This document shows positions 1-18,934 of a DNA stretch of 64,000 nucleotides, in pieces. The stretch comes from Gigantopelta aegis (Eukaryota; Mollusca; Gastropoda; Neomphalida; Peltospiridae): assembly GCF_016097555.1 (NCBI RefSeq), contig NC_054699.1:1-64000 (forward strand), in the 5' to 3' direction. Position numbers and translations under genes: made by a program. Under the pieces are notes generated by a model, which saw nothing but the letters and a program-made list of their open reading frames with translations, was not told where the DNA came from and made no database searches. Each line of letters begins with the position of its first letter. Positions within the stretch are counted from its first letter, which is position 1.

Positions 1-897
1 TTAAACTAGAGATAATATTTTGAAAAGTATCACCAATCCTCACAAAAAGAAAGAAATCCACAACACACAAGAACACATTAAATGAATAGACCACTAGTTA
101 GCAGAGAAATAAATTGACCACGTGTTGCCCACGAAGATAATGTTTTTAAAACGCACCCCATTTTTGAATAAAATAACAAGATTAATTCCAGATTTAGGTT
201 GAACTAGTTCAGACATTCTTACTGCACAAAACAAGGACTGGCTATCATCACTACATGTGTGATTCACCTGGGACAATTATCTTCTTCTTTTTTTTTTTAA
301 ATTTGGTGGACAGCGTGTTATGATTTACTTCGCTCCTACCACTACGGACTTCCGATTATTTCTGGTTGAGCGAAATGGATTCTGAGAGAAGTCACGGCGG
401 TAATCGAGTAGGCCTATACCTTATTTACTTCCTGGTTCAATTTCTTTGTTTTTAAAAGTAAAATAACCTGAGAAAATGTGCACCGACTGCACAGATATAA
501 TCAGCTGTGGTGTTATAATTATTTTCCAGACAAATAAATTCTAGACAGTCCACCAAAATCAACTCATCGCCGTATTAGTTTTCTCTACTTGAGTTATCTT
601 TGTTTAATATCTCACTGTAGAGTTGAATATCGGGAAAAGTATGCATTGCAGATTACTGGACTTTTGCACAAAAGCAGTTCATTATGTTGGGCATTGCTAA
701 CAAAATGTTACACAGCTTATGTTTATAATAACACATGATTCAAAACGTGGTGTCAAAAAATCTATACCAATGAGAACTAACTCAACATTTAGGCCCTTAC
801 GGTACATAGGCTAAGATAGTCGTGTATGCAAGAAAAGAAAATAATGCGAAAATAGGTCATTGTTTTAGTATGTACAGAACATGTTAAGCACAAAAGT
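1..897. other. AT-rich spacer, no gene seen
   Basis: No convincing coding frame, RNA gene or terminal repeat is visible here. The only open frame (94-276, minus, 60 codons) has no recognisable domain. If the Ig gene on the minus strand continues, its 3' exons would lie here or beyond the window edge, but I see no transmembrane or Ig-like segment. Confidence 0.5.
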
Positions 898-1040
898 CAA
901 CACCACGTGGCGAACGAAACCAAACCCCAAACCTTGATTCTCAAATCAATAAATTTATAAATATTCTGATGAAAACAAACGTTTTTCACATTTTATTCAT
1001 ATAGGTTTACAACATTCAAATGAGAAAATACATGTCTTAT
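898..1040. repeat. Dispersed repeat, partner at 61107-61245
   Basis: About 140 bases resemble 61107-61245 in the same orientation. Both contain a CCCCAAACCTTGA stretch, then AAATCAAT, then TTTTTCACATTT and an ATATAG(G/A)TTTACAA(C/A)ATTCAA stretch. The match is interrupted by small gaps, so this is an old dispersed repeat of unknown class. Confidence 0.6.
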
Positions 1041-1142
1041 TTACATACCAATCTATTTTAAAGACACCGGCAATGTAGTTTCAACGTAAATAAGCCATTT
1101 TTAGGCAGTATTTATCTTTGACCCGCACTGTTTCCGGAATGT

Positions 1143-1154
1143 CGCGCATGCGCA
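1143..1154. promoter_or_regulatory. NRF1-like palindrome CGCGCATGCGCA
   Basis: The 12 bases fit the NRF1 consensus YGCGCAYGCGCR exactly and sit in a small CpG-bearing patch within AT-rich DNA. The same core recurs at 18021-18032 and 24905-24916. No gene start is evident beside this copy, so a promoter role is only a suggestion. Confidence 0.3.
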
Positions 1155-1382
1155 GTTCGGAACTCCGAAGTCGTCAGTTGCAAATAAAACAAGACATTGC
1201 AAACAAAGTATTAATACAAGTTGTATATACCGTACGCATTACAGAAAATAACCCTTACCTAGGACTCAAGACTGACAATTGCTGAGTCGCATTTCGCATC
1301 CAGTGTGTCAATGTGGATTACACTGTCGACGTTTTACTAACAATCAACAATTAACACCTATCTTTGACAGCACACTTACGTG

Positions 1383-2416
1383 ATATGTTTGCCCAGGCTG
1401 ACCCTGTTAGATAAGTATCTCAATAAATAACAAAGATCTACTCACCAGTGACAATAACGCTGGCTGAGCCTGTCAGAGAACCATATCTAGCAGACACAGT
1501 TGAAGTGTCTCAATAAATAACAAAGATCTACTCACCAGTGACAATAACGCTGGCTGAGCCTGTCAGAGAACCATATCTAGCAGACACTCAATAAATAACA
1601 AAGATCTACTCACCAGTGACAATAACGCTGGCTGAGCCTGTCAGAGAACCATATCTAGCAGACACAGTTGAAGTGTCTCAATAAATAACAAAGATCTACT
1701 CACCAGTGACAATAACGCTGGCTGAGCCTGTCGGAGAACCATATCTAGCAGACACAGTTGAAGTGTCTCAATAAATAACAAAGATCTACTCACCAGTGAC
1801 AATAACGCTGGCTGAGCCTGTCGGAGAACCATATCTAGCAGACACAGTTGAAGTGTCTCAATAAATAACAAAGATCTACTCACCAGTGACAATAACGCTG
1901 GCTGAGCCTGTCGGAGAACCATATCTAGCAGACACAGTTGAAGTGTCTCAATAAATAACAAAGATCTACTCACCAGTGACAATAACGCTGGCTGAGCCTG
2001 TCGGAGAACCATATCTAGCAGACACAGTTGAAGTGTCTCAATAAATAACAAAGATCTACTCACCAGTGACAATAACGCTGGCTGAGCCTGTCAGAGAACC
2101 ATATCTAGCAGACAGTTGAGTGTCTCAATAAATAACAAATATCTACTCACCAGTGACAATAACGCTGGCTGAGCCTGTCAGAGAACCATATCTAGCAGAC
2201 AGTTGAAGTGTCTCAATAAATAACAAATATCTACTCACCAGTGACAACAACGCTGGCTGAACCTGTCAGAGAACCATATCTAGCAGACAGTTGAAGTGTC
2301 TCAATAAATAACAAAGATCTACTCACCAGTGACAATAACGCTGGCTGAGCCTGTCGGAGAACCATATCTAGCAGACACAGTTGAAGTGTCTCAATAAATA
2401 ACAAAGATCTACTCAC
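1383..2416 (-). repeat. 90-bp tandem array of Ig5 exon tail plus splice donor
   Basis: About 11 tandem units, mostly exactly 90 bases and some 78-89, abut the 3' end of the Ig5 exon. Each unit, read on the minus strand, holds about 57 bases of the exon's end (residues ending in ASVIVTG), the splice donor GTGAGTAG, and about 33 bases of intron. Donors recur near 1439, 1529, 1607, 1698, 1788, 1878, 1968, 2058, 2142, 2230 and 2319, with the genuine one at 2411-2416. The five units from 1641 to 2072 are almost identical, which implies recent amplification or homogenisation. The copies lack a splice acceptor and the rest of the Ig fold, so they are not exons by themselves. The leftmost unit (from 1383) is degenerate. 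Confidence 0.93.
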
Positions 2417-9600
<7,184 letters not shown>

Positions 9601-9672
9601 CTACAAGTAAATAAAATAAATATTAATTTAAAAAATCCCACAAAAAACATGATTTGTGTTGGTGAACCAGTA

Positions 9673-9727
9673 GATACCAGTAACTAGAGTCCCATTTATT
9701 GCACAGGATTACATTTGTCCGTGAAAG
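9673..9727 (-). pseudogene. Duplicated fragment of the Ig1 exon
   Basis: About 55 bases, with words such as ATACCAG, AGTCCCA and TTATTG(T/C)(G)CA, align with 9507-9560 of the Ig1 exon. The fragment covers the B-strand region only and its frame carries no domain. It sits directly between the exon and the CACAG array. Confidence 0.6.
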
Positions 9728-9759
9728 AAAAACATTTATACAAATGAGACAGACAAGCA

Positions 9760-10328
9760 GATACACACAGACACACACACACAGGGAGACACACACAGAC
9801 AGGCAGACACACACACAGGGAGACACACAGACAGGGAGACACACACAGACAGGGAGACACACACAGACACACAGACACACTCACAGACACACAGACAGGC
9901 AGACACACACAGATACACAGACAGGCAGACACACGCACAGACACACAAACACACACACAGACACACACACAGACACACACACACAGGGAGACACACACAG
10001 ACAGGCAGACACACACACAGACACACAGACACACACACAGACACACAGACACACAGACACACACACAGACACACACACACAGACACACATACACACACAC
10101 AGACACACACACACAGACACACAGACACACACACAGACACACAGACACACACACAGACACACACACAGACACACACAGACACACACACACAGGGAGACAC
10201 ACACACAGGGAGACACACACATACAGGGAGACACACACAGACGCACATACAGGCAGACACACACACAGATACACAGACAGGCAGACACACGCACAGACAC
10301 ACAGACACACACACAGACACACAGACAG

Positions 10329-10372
<44 letters not shown>

Positions 10373-10554
10373 ACAGACATACACAGAGACACACATACAC
10401 AAAGAGACACACAGAGACACACACAGACACACAGAGACACACAGACACACACACAGACACACAGACAGGCAGACACACACACAGATACACAGACAGGCAG
10501 ACACACACACAGACACACATACAGGCAGACACACACACACACACACACGCAGAT
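9760..10554. repeat. CACACAGA-type simple repeat next to the gap
   Basis: About 800 bases of CACACA/CAGACA words with occasional AGGGAGAC and AGGCAGAC. Open frames on both strands are low-complexity shadows. The array runs straight into the run of N. Confidence 0.98.
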
Positions 10555-10754
10555 NNNNNNNNNNNNNNNNNNNNNNNNNNNNNNNNNNNNNNNNNNNNNN
10601 NNNNNNNNNNNNNNNNNNNNNNNNNNNNNNNNNNNNNNNNNNNNNNNNNNNNNNNNNNNNNNNNNNNNNNNNNNNNNNNNNNNNNNNNNNNNNNNNNNNN
10701 NNNNNNNNNNNNNNNNNNNNNNNNNNNNNNNNNNNNNNNNNNNNNNNNNNNNNN
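10555..10754. other. Assembly gap of exactly 200 N
   Basis: The run of N is 200 bases long, a round figure typical of scaffolding, so the true gap size is unknown. Confidence 0.99.
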
Positions 10755-10771
10755 AACCCTAACCCTAACCT
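10755..10771. repeat. CCCTAA telomere-type repeat at gap edge
   Basis: AACCCTAACCCTAACC, a little under three CCCTAA units, follows the gap directly. TTAGGG is the metazoan and molluscan telomere repeat. This could be the edge of a longer interstitial telomeric tract hidden in the gap, or a mis-joined contig end. Confidence 0.8.
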
Positions 10772-10984
10772 GGAGTAGCATTAATTTGTAGTAATAACCT
10801 TTATTTATTCTGCCATCACTATGTTCATTGTCACGGGTTGATGAGTAGATTATTTTCTGTATTTTTGGTAACCAACAAAATATATAGGTCATCTGACTCA
10901 ATTCGTGTATTTCAAACTATATTTTTAGTAACATATTTTGACCTATTTTTTCATCAAAATATTATTTTGTAACTTGGTGGGTTG

Positions 10985-11345
10985 ACTTACGAGTGGGTTA
11001 AAATACTGTTTTGGGGAAAGTATTGCATGTTTTTATTGTTGAAGAAACGAAGCAGGCCTATGGTAGCCCCACTCCCATGGCTAGTGATATTCAAAGTTGG
11101 GCTAGTAAATAACTACTATTGCAATGCCTGACGGCTAGTGAAGTCAAATGTTGCAGTCAATTGTAAATATGAATATCCTGCACCTACACCAACCCCTCAA
11201 TGTTTGTGTTTTTAAGCTCTATCTCCCTCTTTAGGTGACATATCGGATTATTAGTGTTATTTAGTAAAATTTAGTAAAGTAGGGCTAGTGAATTTTTAAT
11301 CGTGGCTAGTGAATTTTTTAAATCACTGATCTAATGGCTAGTGGA
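10985..11345 (+). other. Spacer with recurrent GGCTAGTGAATTTT words
   Basis: The word GGCTAGTG, often followed by AATTTT, occurs five or six times over 300 bases without a fixed period. No coding frame. Probably a relic of a dispersed repeat. Confidence 0.4.
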
Positions 11346-11370
11346 TTTTATAAAAATCCTACACGTCCTG

Positions 11371-11625
11371 AAGGAAGGAAATGGTTCATTTAGCAATGCA
11401 CTCAACACATTGTATTTACGGTTATAATACGTCAGACATATGGTTAAGGACCACAGATATTTAGGGAGGAAACCCACTGTCACCACTTCATGGGCTACTT
11501 TTTCAGATTAGCAGCAAGGGATCTTTTCATATGACCATCCACATAGACAAGATAGCACATACCACAGCATTTTGATGTACCAGTCGTCGTGCACTGGCTG
11601 GAGTGAAAAATAGCCCAATGGGCCC
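11371..11625 (-). repeat. SINE copy, head truncated
   Basis: The body matches 33181-33480 and 40633-40935: CACTCAACACATT, ATGGTTAAGGACCACA, AGCAGCAAGGGATCTTTT, CACTGGCTGG, AGCCCAATGGGCCC. The tRNA-related head, expected at the high-coordinate end, is missing. Confidence 0.85.
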
Positions 11626-11689
11626 ATGTTTTAGTGTTGAATTATGCCCTTGTTTATATTCATATGTGTTAATTTCACACGTTCATTTT

Positions 11690-12110
11690 TATACACCCAC
11701 CTACGATGATGAGTATTATGGTATGGCATTGTCTGTCCATCTGTTAACCTTTTATTGTCCGGACCATCAAACCTCACACGTAGGAACAACTTGGGATGGC
11801 GGTATGTTGCATACTATTACTAGGTCACTGTGACCTACTTTTCAGTGTACTGCACATATAGTAAATCCTTGTCCAGACCATATTATAAGTTGTGGACAAC
11901 ACTAGTATATGGCATACTTATTAAATTTATTGAAGTTTCATATAAATATATAAAAATGTAGGAACATCTTGGGATGGTGGTGTGTCGCATACTATTACTA
12001 GGTCACTGTGACCTACTTTTCATGGTCCACTGCCCATAACAGTAAGTCCTTATCCACATCGTATCTTGCATACAGGACCATCAAATCACATGTAGGAATC
12101 ACTTGGAATG
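11690..12110. repeat. Tandem repeat with two perfect AGGTCACTGTGACCT palindromes
   Basis: Two and a half diverged units of about 178 bases share GTAGGAA(C/T)A(A/T)CTTGGGATGG, CATACTATTACTAGGTCACTG, GACCTACTTTTCA and a GGACCATCAAA block. The palindromes at 11822-11836 and 12000-12014 are exact inverted repeats with 3-base spacing of the nuclear-receptor half-site AGGTCA, that is, the textbook oestrogen response element. I recall similar repeats from other molluscan genomes. Confidence 0.75.
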
Positions 12111-12594
12111 GTGGTTGGTCCAAAACTGTTCATCCATCCCATTACCAAAATTTCACATTTATAATTAGAACTGAATCATACCCGTAACATTCATTAATAC
12201 AGATATGGTTTTCCATCAAATTCTTGATGGGCGTATCATGTACCTCACCAGTATTCTGTTATAATTTATATTTTGGCTTTAGAACAGTTTTAGTTATTAA
12301 ATGTGTCATAAAGAGATGCGTTGATCTCGCATGGCAAGACAACAGTCTATTTGACTAAAATAACAGACATTACTATTAGCAAATCTGTAAACAGTCCTAT
12401 TCATTTCAGTAGTGAATATAAATATTGTTTGCATTGTGATAAACATAAAAACTATTTATGAATTAGAATTTACAACAGCTTTTTAAATGAGAGAAAATGT
12501 AGCTAGCATCATACTGTGAAAGCTTTACTAGATTAATGGTTCTCACTTTATGTCCAAAATCTGGAATAAATATAATTATCTAAGTACTAGTTGA

Positions 12595-12715
12595 ATTGCA
12601 TGATAAATAAAATGACTGCTTAAAATGATATCGGCTTTATTATGCTCAGGTTAAATGGTAAATGCTGTTCTTTGCAGGATAAAGTCGATATCTTAAGACA
12701 GTAACCAGTTACTCT
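12595..12715. repeat. Dispersed repeat sharing words with 53320-53400
   Basis: GATAAATAAAAT(G/A)ACTG, CTTTAT(T/C)(A/C)TGCTCAGGT and GGATAAAGTCGAT words are shared with 53320-53400. Short and diverged; class unknown. In this copy part of the sequence recurs inverted, suggesting a foldback element. Confidence 0.4.
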
Positions 12716-13085
12716 CCCTCCAGCTAATGACCACCCTGGGTAAAAGACCATCTCACTGTAAAGAAGTTACTAAATAGATTGGAATATTGAATGCGACCCT
12801 GGGGGTTATACACATTAAAGGAAACATGTCACGAGACCATATTATAGCTCATTTTAAAAGCAAAATGATATAAAAATAATATACAAATAAGTTTATAACA
12901 AAAAAATACGCGTAGTTAACTTAAAATGAAGAAATTACGCCACTCAGTATCAAAGTACGATTTATGCATATTTATTCGTGAGCGTTCGGGAAAAAAGGGA
13001 AGTGACATCAGAGCCGCTGTACTCTTCCATTGTTGTTAACTGTTTATATATGTAGTAAGGGGCTTACGATCTGTCCAGTCCAACA

Positions 13086-13325
13086 GTGCCGTACTGCGCG
13101 GCCTGTGGGTGTGAAAATAAACAGTTTAAACGATCGGAATTGTCTTTTTACGGTTTTCCAAAGGATTGTATCCGAAGAAAGACGCGTGTATTTTATCGCA
13201 AAACAAAAGATTGGACACCAACACCGCATAGTACTTTGGTGTCAGCCTATTTACAGCCCGGAGCCCGAACGTTACACAGAGACAAAAACAGTACTCGGTT
13301 GCGAATGCCGAGGTGTACATTGTAG
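13086..13325 (+). pseudogene. Eroded THAP-domain fragment
   Basis: An open frame begins PYCAACGCENK, with SFYGFPKD and DWTPTPHS following at the spacing of a THAP zinc-binding DNA domain (Cys-X-Cys, SF-x-FP, W-x-P). The later Cys and His of the expected CSxHF are lost (VSAYL is seen instead), and the usual ATG reads GTG. No downstream coding partner is visible. THAP domains occur in P-element-type and ISL2EU transposases and in host genes; the adjoining repeat shared with 63 kb favours a transposon relic. Confidence 0.5.
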
Positions 13326-13429
13326 ATATTTGGCACAAATAATAAAATAATTTAAATAATGATTTTAATCTTCGGGCGAAGTACGTCACAAAAACGTTCC
13401 TCATCGCCCGAAGCCCCAAAGTAACACGA

Positions 13430-14000
13430 CGTTCAATACAAAATAAACCACTACTGTCGGTGTCGAAATAACTATTATGTTTCATCCACGGGCTGACTTG
13501 AGAATCGGAGTGTTGTTTTAGTTAATTGGTCCTTTCTTTCCGTGGCCTGCACATGTGATTCCTGATTGGCAGGTGTATATTGCAGGGTATCGACCAGGTA
13601 AGTGATTACCACTGTCTAGACATACATGTGTACAAAATACTTGCCAGTTTTTTAAGATCACAGGGTATTGTGGCGTAACCTGTCGCGACTATAGTACAAT
13701 GTTAATGGACATTATCAGCCGCCCTGCTTTATTACTGTAAATAATGCTGTAAAACCCTTGATTAAGTAGACTTTCCCATCTAAAATTACAAAACTGACCA
13801 ATTACGTAGTACCAAAGAAAAGAAAATTATCACATGGGTATCGTGAGTGGTCGTTTTTACTATAACGCACCCTACCAATAGGCCTAATAATATGCTTCTT
13901 TTCTTTTTTTTAAAGAGAGAAAAATACTATAACCCCATTTCGTTCTATTGATGCAAATTGAAATATATTTAGTTAAAAAGTTGATTATACTCTCAAGTCA
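13430..14000 (+). repeat. Dispersed repeat, partner at 63026-63590
   Basis: About 570 bases match 63026-63590 in the same orientation, roughly 75-80% identical by eye. Shared words include CTGATTGGCAGGTGTATATT, AAGATCACAGGGTATTGTG, CCCTTGATTAAGTAGACTTT, AAACTGACCAATTACGTAG and TTGAAATATATTTAGTTAAA. The partner's left side continues as another repeat also found at 37535-37785, so the full element may be 850 bases or more. Non-coding; class unknown. Confidence 0.85.
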
Positions 14001-15143
14001 GTACAATTAGTTGCTAATTAATGTATGGTGATCTCAATAATCACCAGAACAAAAATTAATCTTTGTATTTTTTCTTTTTTTTATGAAGAAAAGAAATATT
14101 TCATCATAAATCAAGATGTCTTGGATCTGATTGAGCATAAATTGTAGATCAACACATATTACTCTAGCTGAATGATCTAATGCTGATGTCATTATGTTAG
14201 TGTGCTAAATTACAAGTCCAGAATTTGGTTTGTTAATTATAGCTATTTGTTTCACAAAAGATTTTCTTATAGTGTTAAATGTTAACTTTATAATAAAATA
14301 AAGTTAAAACTAGACTCAAAAATCTTTTCCAAAGTTGTACCGGTAGTCAGATAGCAGAAGATGACATTATGCATGTTATCATTTCCAGTTAAATTATGTC
14401 ATTGGTGTTACTCAAGAATATTCTCACTGTCATTTCTCTAGAAACTTTATTTTTGAAATTTAAATTGTTTATTAAGGAAGGCATAACCATTACCAATGTT
14501 ACACGAAGAAACCTGACACCTGTCTGTGTAAAACGAACGTGTTGTATTTTCTTGTGGTGACATAGAGCTAAATGTGTGCCCATGTGGTACTTGTTGACAA
14601 CATGTATGTTTAATGTCATGAGTGGACTCAAAAATAATCAAAACTAAAGCTCTGTGGCAGTAATAAAAATAGGTTAAATATACATGTACCTATGTAACAA
14701 CAGAACATGAATATCAATATCTGTTCTTATATGATAAAACGAGATAAATACATATATTCCACAGGTTTAGTTTTTTTTACAAGATCCTAGTATGCTCAAA
14801 ACCATTGTTTAACCATACTAATACATGTAAATAGATTTTTCTATATTTTTAAGTATATACATTTTTTTTTTACATTATGTCCAGTCAAACAAACTTTTCA
14901 GAACATGTATTTTATGCATGATAATTTTTGTAAAATTTTTGTATTCATATAGCACTGCATTTTATTTAAATTTAGGACTAGCTCTGGCACTTGTCAAATA
15001 CAAATTTTAAAAACAATTGGCAATTTTCATTTGGCATAATAATTTAATGTAATAATTGATATATTTTGTTACAAAATAAATGAACTTTAATTAGAAGTTT
15101 AATAGACAATTTAGTGACATTTTCTACTCTCCCAGAGCTATCG
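14001..15143. other. AT-rich spacer, nothing recognised
   Basis: No coding frame of interest, no RNA gene and no clear repeat structure. The open frames at 14389-14641 overlap each other on the minus strand and show no domain. Confidence 0.5.
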
Positions 15144-16284
15144 CAGGGCACAATATTTCACGCGAACCGCTGTTCTGATCATGTGTCGGTTACGCAAAAT
15201 TAAATTTACGCGAATCGCAAACTGGTTACGTTCATAACCTGTAAACGTTCAGAAATTAAAACTTGCAAACTTCATGAATACAGGACGTTTATTCACGCAG
15301 ACATACTACTAGTATTTCGACAAATGTTTAGGCTGAATTTTAGATACATGTACTTGATGCGCAGCAAATCAGTAAACAACGTTATATTTCAACAGTTGTA
15401 ATTTTCAACCGGTGTAAAGGAAATGTTCAGTATAGAGTCGAGCCAAAAGTTTTAAAGAAATGTGCTTAGACCGTTGGGGACGGCTAAATTATCTGTTGCT
15501 ATTTTATCTCTAAAGGAATATATGTAGACATAATATTGAATTGCCTATAATTTTACATATGTTAAAAACAGTTTTAACGTAAACAGGAATCCAAGTGTCA
15601 CAAAAATTGAAAAATACCAACATCTTTAAAAAAACAAACATTTGGAACGTCACTGTAGTATAGAAGTACCATCGATAAAGTGAAAATAGCATAGCCACCA
15701 CAAAACGCAAAAAGGTATCCCTCCAAATGATTATGTATACATATCAAAGGCATTACGCACAGTACGCATGTGCGTAATGCAAAAACAAAATCCGGGAATA
15801 GGTCGAGGCCGTCTAATCGGTCTATAAAATTGACTCGAAAAAATTGACTCGAAAAAATATTTAAAAAACCCCCAAACAAATGCCTCCGAAAAGGGTCAGA
15901 TTGCATCTACAGGGGGAGGCCCTCCGAATATCCCCACTCGGGCAAGCCTTTGGCGTGCGTAATGCTAAGAAAATTTCTGGCTACTCCCCTGTATTTTGTT
16001 TTAGGGCTGATATTCAGTTCTTTTATAATATTGTTAACTTTAGCAAGCATTAAATACTTTTTTTCTTTTTTTTTAAATTTTCTTTTGTATTTGTTTTAAC
16101 TTTGTTTCAGCTAAAAACTATGTACATGTATTTAAAATATAATTTCTACGTAATTTTGAGGTAACCGATAAGGTAACCCACGGGTTACGCAAATATAATT
16201 CACGTAACCGAACAATTGGTTACCTAGGTAAAAACCACGTGAACCGACTTCCGGTTCCCTCAGATTTTGAAATATTGTCCCCTG
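15144..16284. mobile_element. Non-autonomous DNA element with hAT-like ends
   Basis: The left end CAGGGCACAATATTTCA and the right end (reverse complement) CAGGGGACAATATTTCA match at 16 of 17 positions. Both subterminal zones are rich in GGTTACG words (GGTTACGCAAA on each side), as expected for transposase-binding repeats in hAT elements. The 1.14-kb interior has no transposase; the open frames at 15510-15906 (minus) show none of its motifs. I could not find a clean 8-bp target duplication, so the exact ends or age remain open. Confidence 0.6.
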
Positions 16285-16806
16285 TATCCGTGAAATTTAT
16301 ATATTTTGTGAATGCAATAAACTATTATTATAATGTTCAACAAGAGTTCTTGTTTTGGCTTGAAAGTTTGGAATGACATCAGCTGTGATTTCTTGCTGGA
16401 CTTAGTGTGTGAGAGCTATGCTGCTGTAAACTTTTATTTAAATAAACTGCACGTCACTCCCAACTGACTAGGTCAGATTACTGTATCGTAAATACACGCG
16501 ACCGGCCGAATCGGGGTTATGCGTGTTTGTAAACTGCTCATTGTATTGACATTGACAATGGCTTCACAGTCAGTACGGGTGACGCGCACTTTATTTATAG
16601 AACAATAGGATATTCCATCACACTTGCACTGCCTTGACCCTATTTCTAAAAATAGACTGCTCCTGAAAAAGGAGTCGGCTCCTGATGTAGAACTCTCATA
16701 ATGCTATCATCATCTACACATTGTAACTTTTAAGGAAGAAGTTGCATTCAAGTTCCTAATAAGAGAATTCAATTACAACGAGAGAAAGAAGAAATGTTAT
16801 ATTGCA

Positions 16807-17030
16807 CTACGGTTATGTGTCAGGTATATGGTTGAGGACGATAAGAGGAGATAAGAGAAGAAACCTACACAATAGTCTTATTGGCAGTAAGGGATCTATT
16901 ATATGCAGCATCCCACAGACAGGATAGTACATACCACACCCTTAAAAAAGAAATGGCACAATGGCCCACTGAAATGGACCAATCCAAGATTGACCATGCA
17001 TCAGGCTTTACCAGTGGGCAACCTCAGTAC
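16807..17030 (-). repeat. Degenerate SINE copy
   Basis: Recognisable blocks of the SINE body: ATGGTTGAGGAC, GGCAGTAAGGGATCT, CATCCCACAGACAGGATAGT, ACATACCAC, GCATCAGGCTTTACCAGTGG. More diverged than the copies at 33 and 40 kb, hence older. Confidence 0.7.
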
Positions 17031-18934
17031 ACTGGTATATGAAACTGAGAATATGTATATAATTGACTATATTTCAGGTATTATGTTTTATTGAAAATTT
17101 CTGGCACATGTATTATGTTTAACTGAAAATATCAGGGATTACACACAATTTTCAAGTGAAGTGAACATTACATAGGCCTATATTATATTATATGAAAATT
17201 CCAGGGATTATTCTTTTAAAAAAAATATATTAGGGGTGGGGGCAACTTTAATTGTATCCAGACATGAAATTTTTATATGAAATGTTTACTGAAAATTGCC
17301 GTTTTAAACTTACCAACACCCTTTAGTCAATGGTGATGTGTCTGAACCTTTTTGAAAATCAGTCAGTAAGAAATGAGCACTAGTCACACCTTCACAGATG
17401 CTAGTAGTGTAGTACCCATTCAATCCAGGATCACCACTATGTATCAATTAACAAAGTGAAGTCCTGTGGCATGCATCCGCGTTAGCGAAGCTTGACATTT
17501 GTAGATTCATTTAATAAGACAATACTTTGCCTGAAGTAGTAATTAAATGAAACAAAAAAGTTAGGGGAGAATTTTGTTATTTTTAACGACGGCAACATGT
17601 TAAACATTTATTTACAATAACAAAGCTTAGTCGCAAGTTAGTGGTGTTCCACTAACTGATGTTCGCACTTAGCACATAAGAAAAAAAAACTGTCAAGATA
17701 ATATCAAGCTCTTGTCTTATTTTTCTTAATAATGTATACCATCACTAATACACACACACACTGTGACACAGTAACCATGATTCCCATGAATTCTCTCATA
17801 ATTTTAGTATTTTACATGCCCTTCCCGAGCAACCAAACTCACTATTGAGTCGTGTATGGGACGACAGGAAAGTATAGGAGATGGCAGAAATGTCGGACTT
17901 CTAATTGGGATTAAACATTTTTACTTTATAATATTCATAGTAATAGTCTCCACAAACGGGCCATATATCATGGCAGTCCATTTGTCATGCAGGTGGTGAT
18001 GAGATTTGGCCCACATATTTCGCGCATGCGCAGTTAAACGCACCGGGCCGTATATCATACGGCCTCAGACCACAATTAATTTCGCTATATGTTTCTATAT
18101 AGCCTTTGTGGCTATAACATTTTTATTAATATCAGCAGGCCCGTGAAGTTTTGTATGTACCTTTGCCTGCATGGGGGACACATACCCTGAAAAGGACAAC
18201 CCCTGTTGTCCAGCTCTTTCTCCCAGCATATTGGTTTAAACAGACACACCCTCTAAACCAGGCCGGAGTACACCCATTTTACACAAAAAGCACTACTTTT
18301 GCATGGGCCGGAATTACCACAAACAAGTCTTCAATGTCAACAAGTTACACATGTTTACAAACTACATGCTATCCCCTGTCACTTCAGTCAAACAGTTGCC
18401 ACTTCATAGCTGTCTGCCATGAAATAATCACAGTCAAACAGCAGACTACTTGCGCGGTGAAACTTCCGGATTCTGGACAACCAAATGGGAAGATAACTGT
18501 AATCTGAGGCCTATCACACACTGTGTCAAATATTTACGGAGTAAAAGCAGCTGTGGGTGTGAATCGTGTGATTGGTAGTAATATGTGACATTGATTATTT
18601 GTGCAAATACTACTATCCATTGACAATATATAAATACACTTTTATTTGTTATACAGTTGTTATGCAGTATATACCAGAGGTTGAAACTAATGCGGGGTAC
18701 CCCCAAAAATGGAACTGCAATTTTCAGCAAAAATGACGGTTGCTATTAAAAACATAAATTAAATCTCTTAAATGATACGTGACCCCCCATTTTCTTGCAG
18801 CTACATTAGATATCAGGTGCCACACTTTCTATTGTTGTACTTCCTGGGTGTGTTGAAACGCTGCTTATATCAGTTTTATTAGTAAACGTTAAAATTATCG
18901 GCAATAGGAATTGATTTGGTCTATTGGAACCATT
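17031..18934. other. Spacer, no gene supported
   Basis: An NRF1-like site CGCGCATGCGCA lies at 18021-18032. A 118-codon frame at 18151-18507 (plus) has biased composition, no domain and no splice context; I do not call it a gene. Confidence 0.45.

Noticed and set aside
1641-2072. 143-codon minus frame with a 30-residue repeat
   Set aside because: It runs in a different frame from the Ig5 exon and only reflects the 90-bp period being a multiple of three.
1383-2416. CRISPR-like or regularly spaced array
   Set aside because: The units are contiguous tandem copies with no unique spacers, in an animal genome; they derive from the neighbouring exon.
9696-10901. Long open frames of up to 401 codons across the CACAG repeat and the gap
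   Set aside because: They are Cys-Val or His-Thr simple-repeat translations, and one even reads through N. Both strands are open for the same trivial reason.
18151-18507. 118-codon plus frame
   Set aside because: Mixed hydrophobic composition without domain, splice context or coding bias; kept only as spacer.
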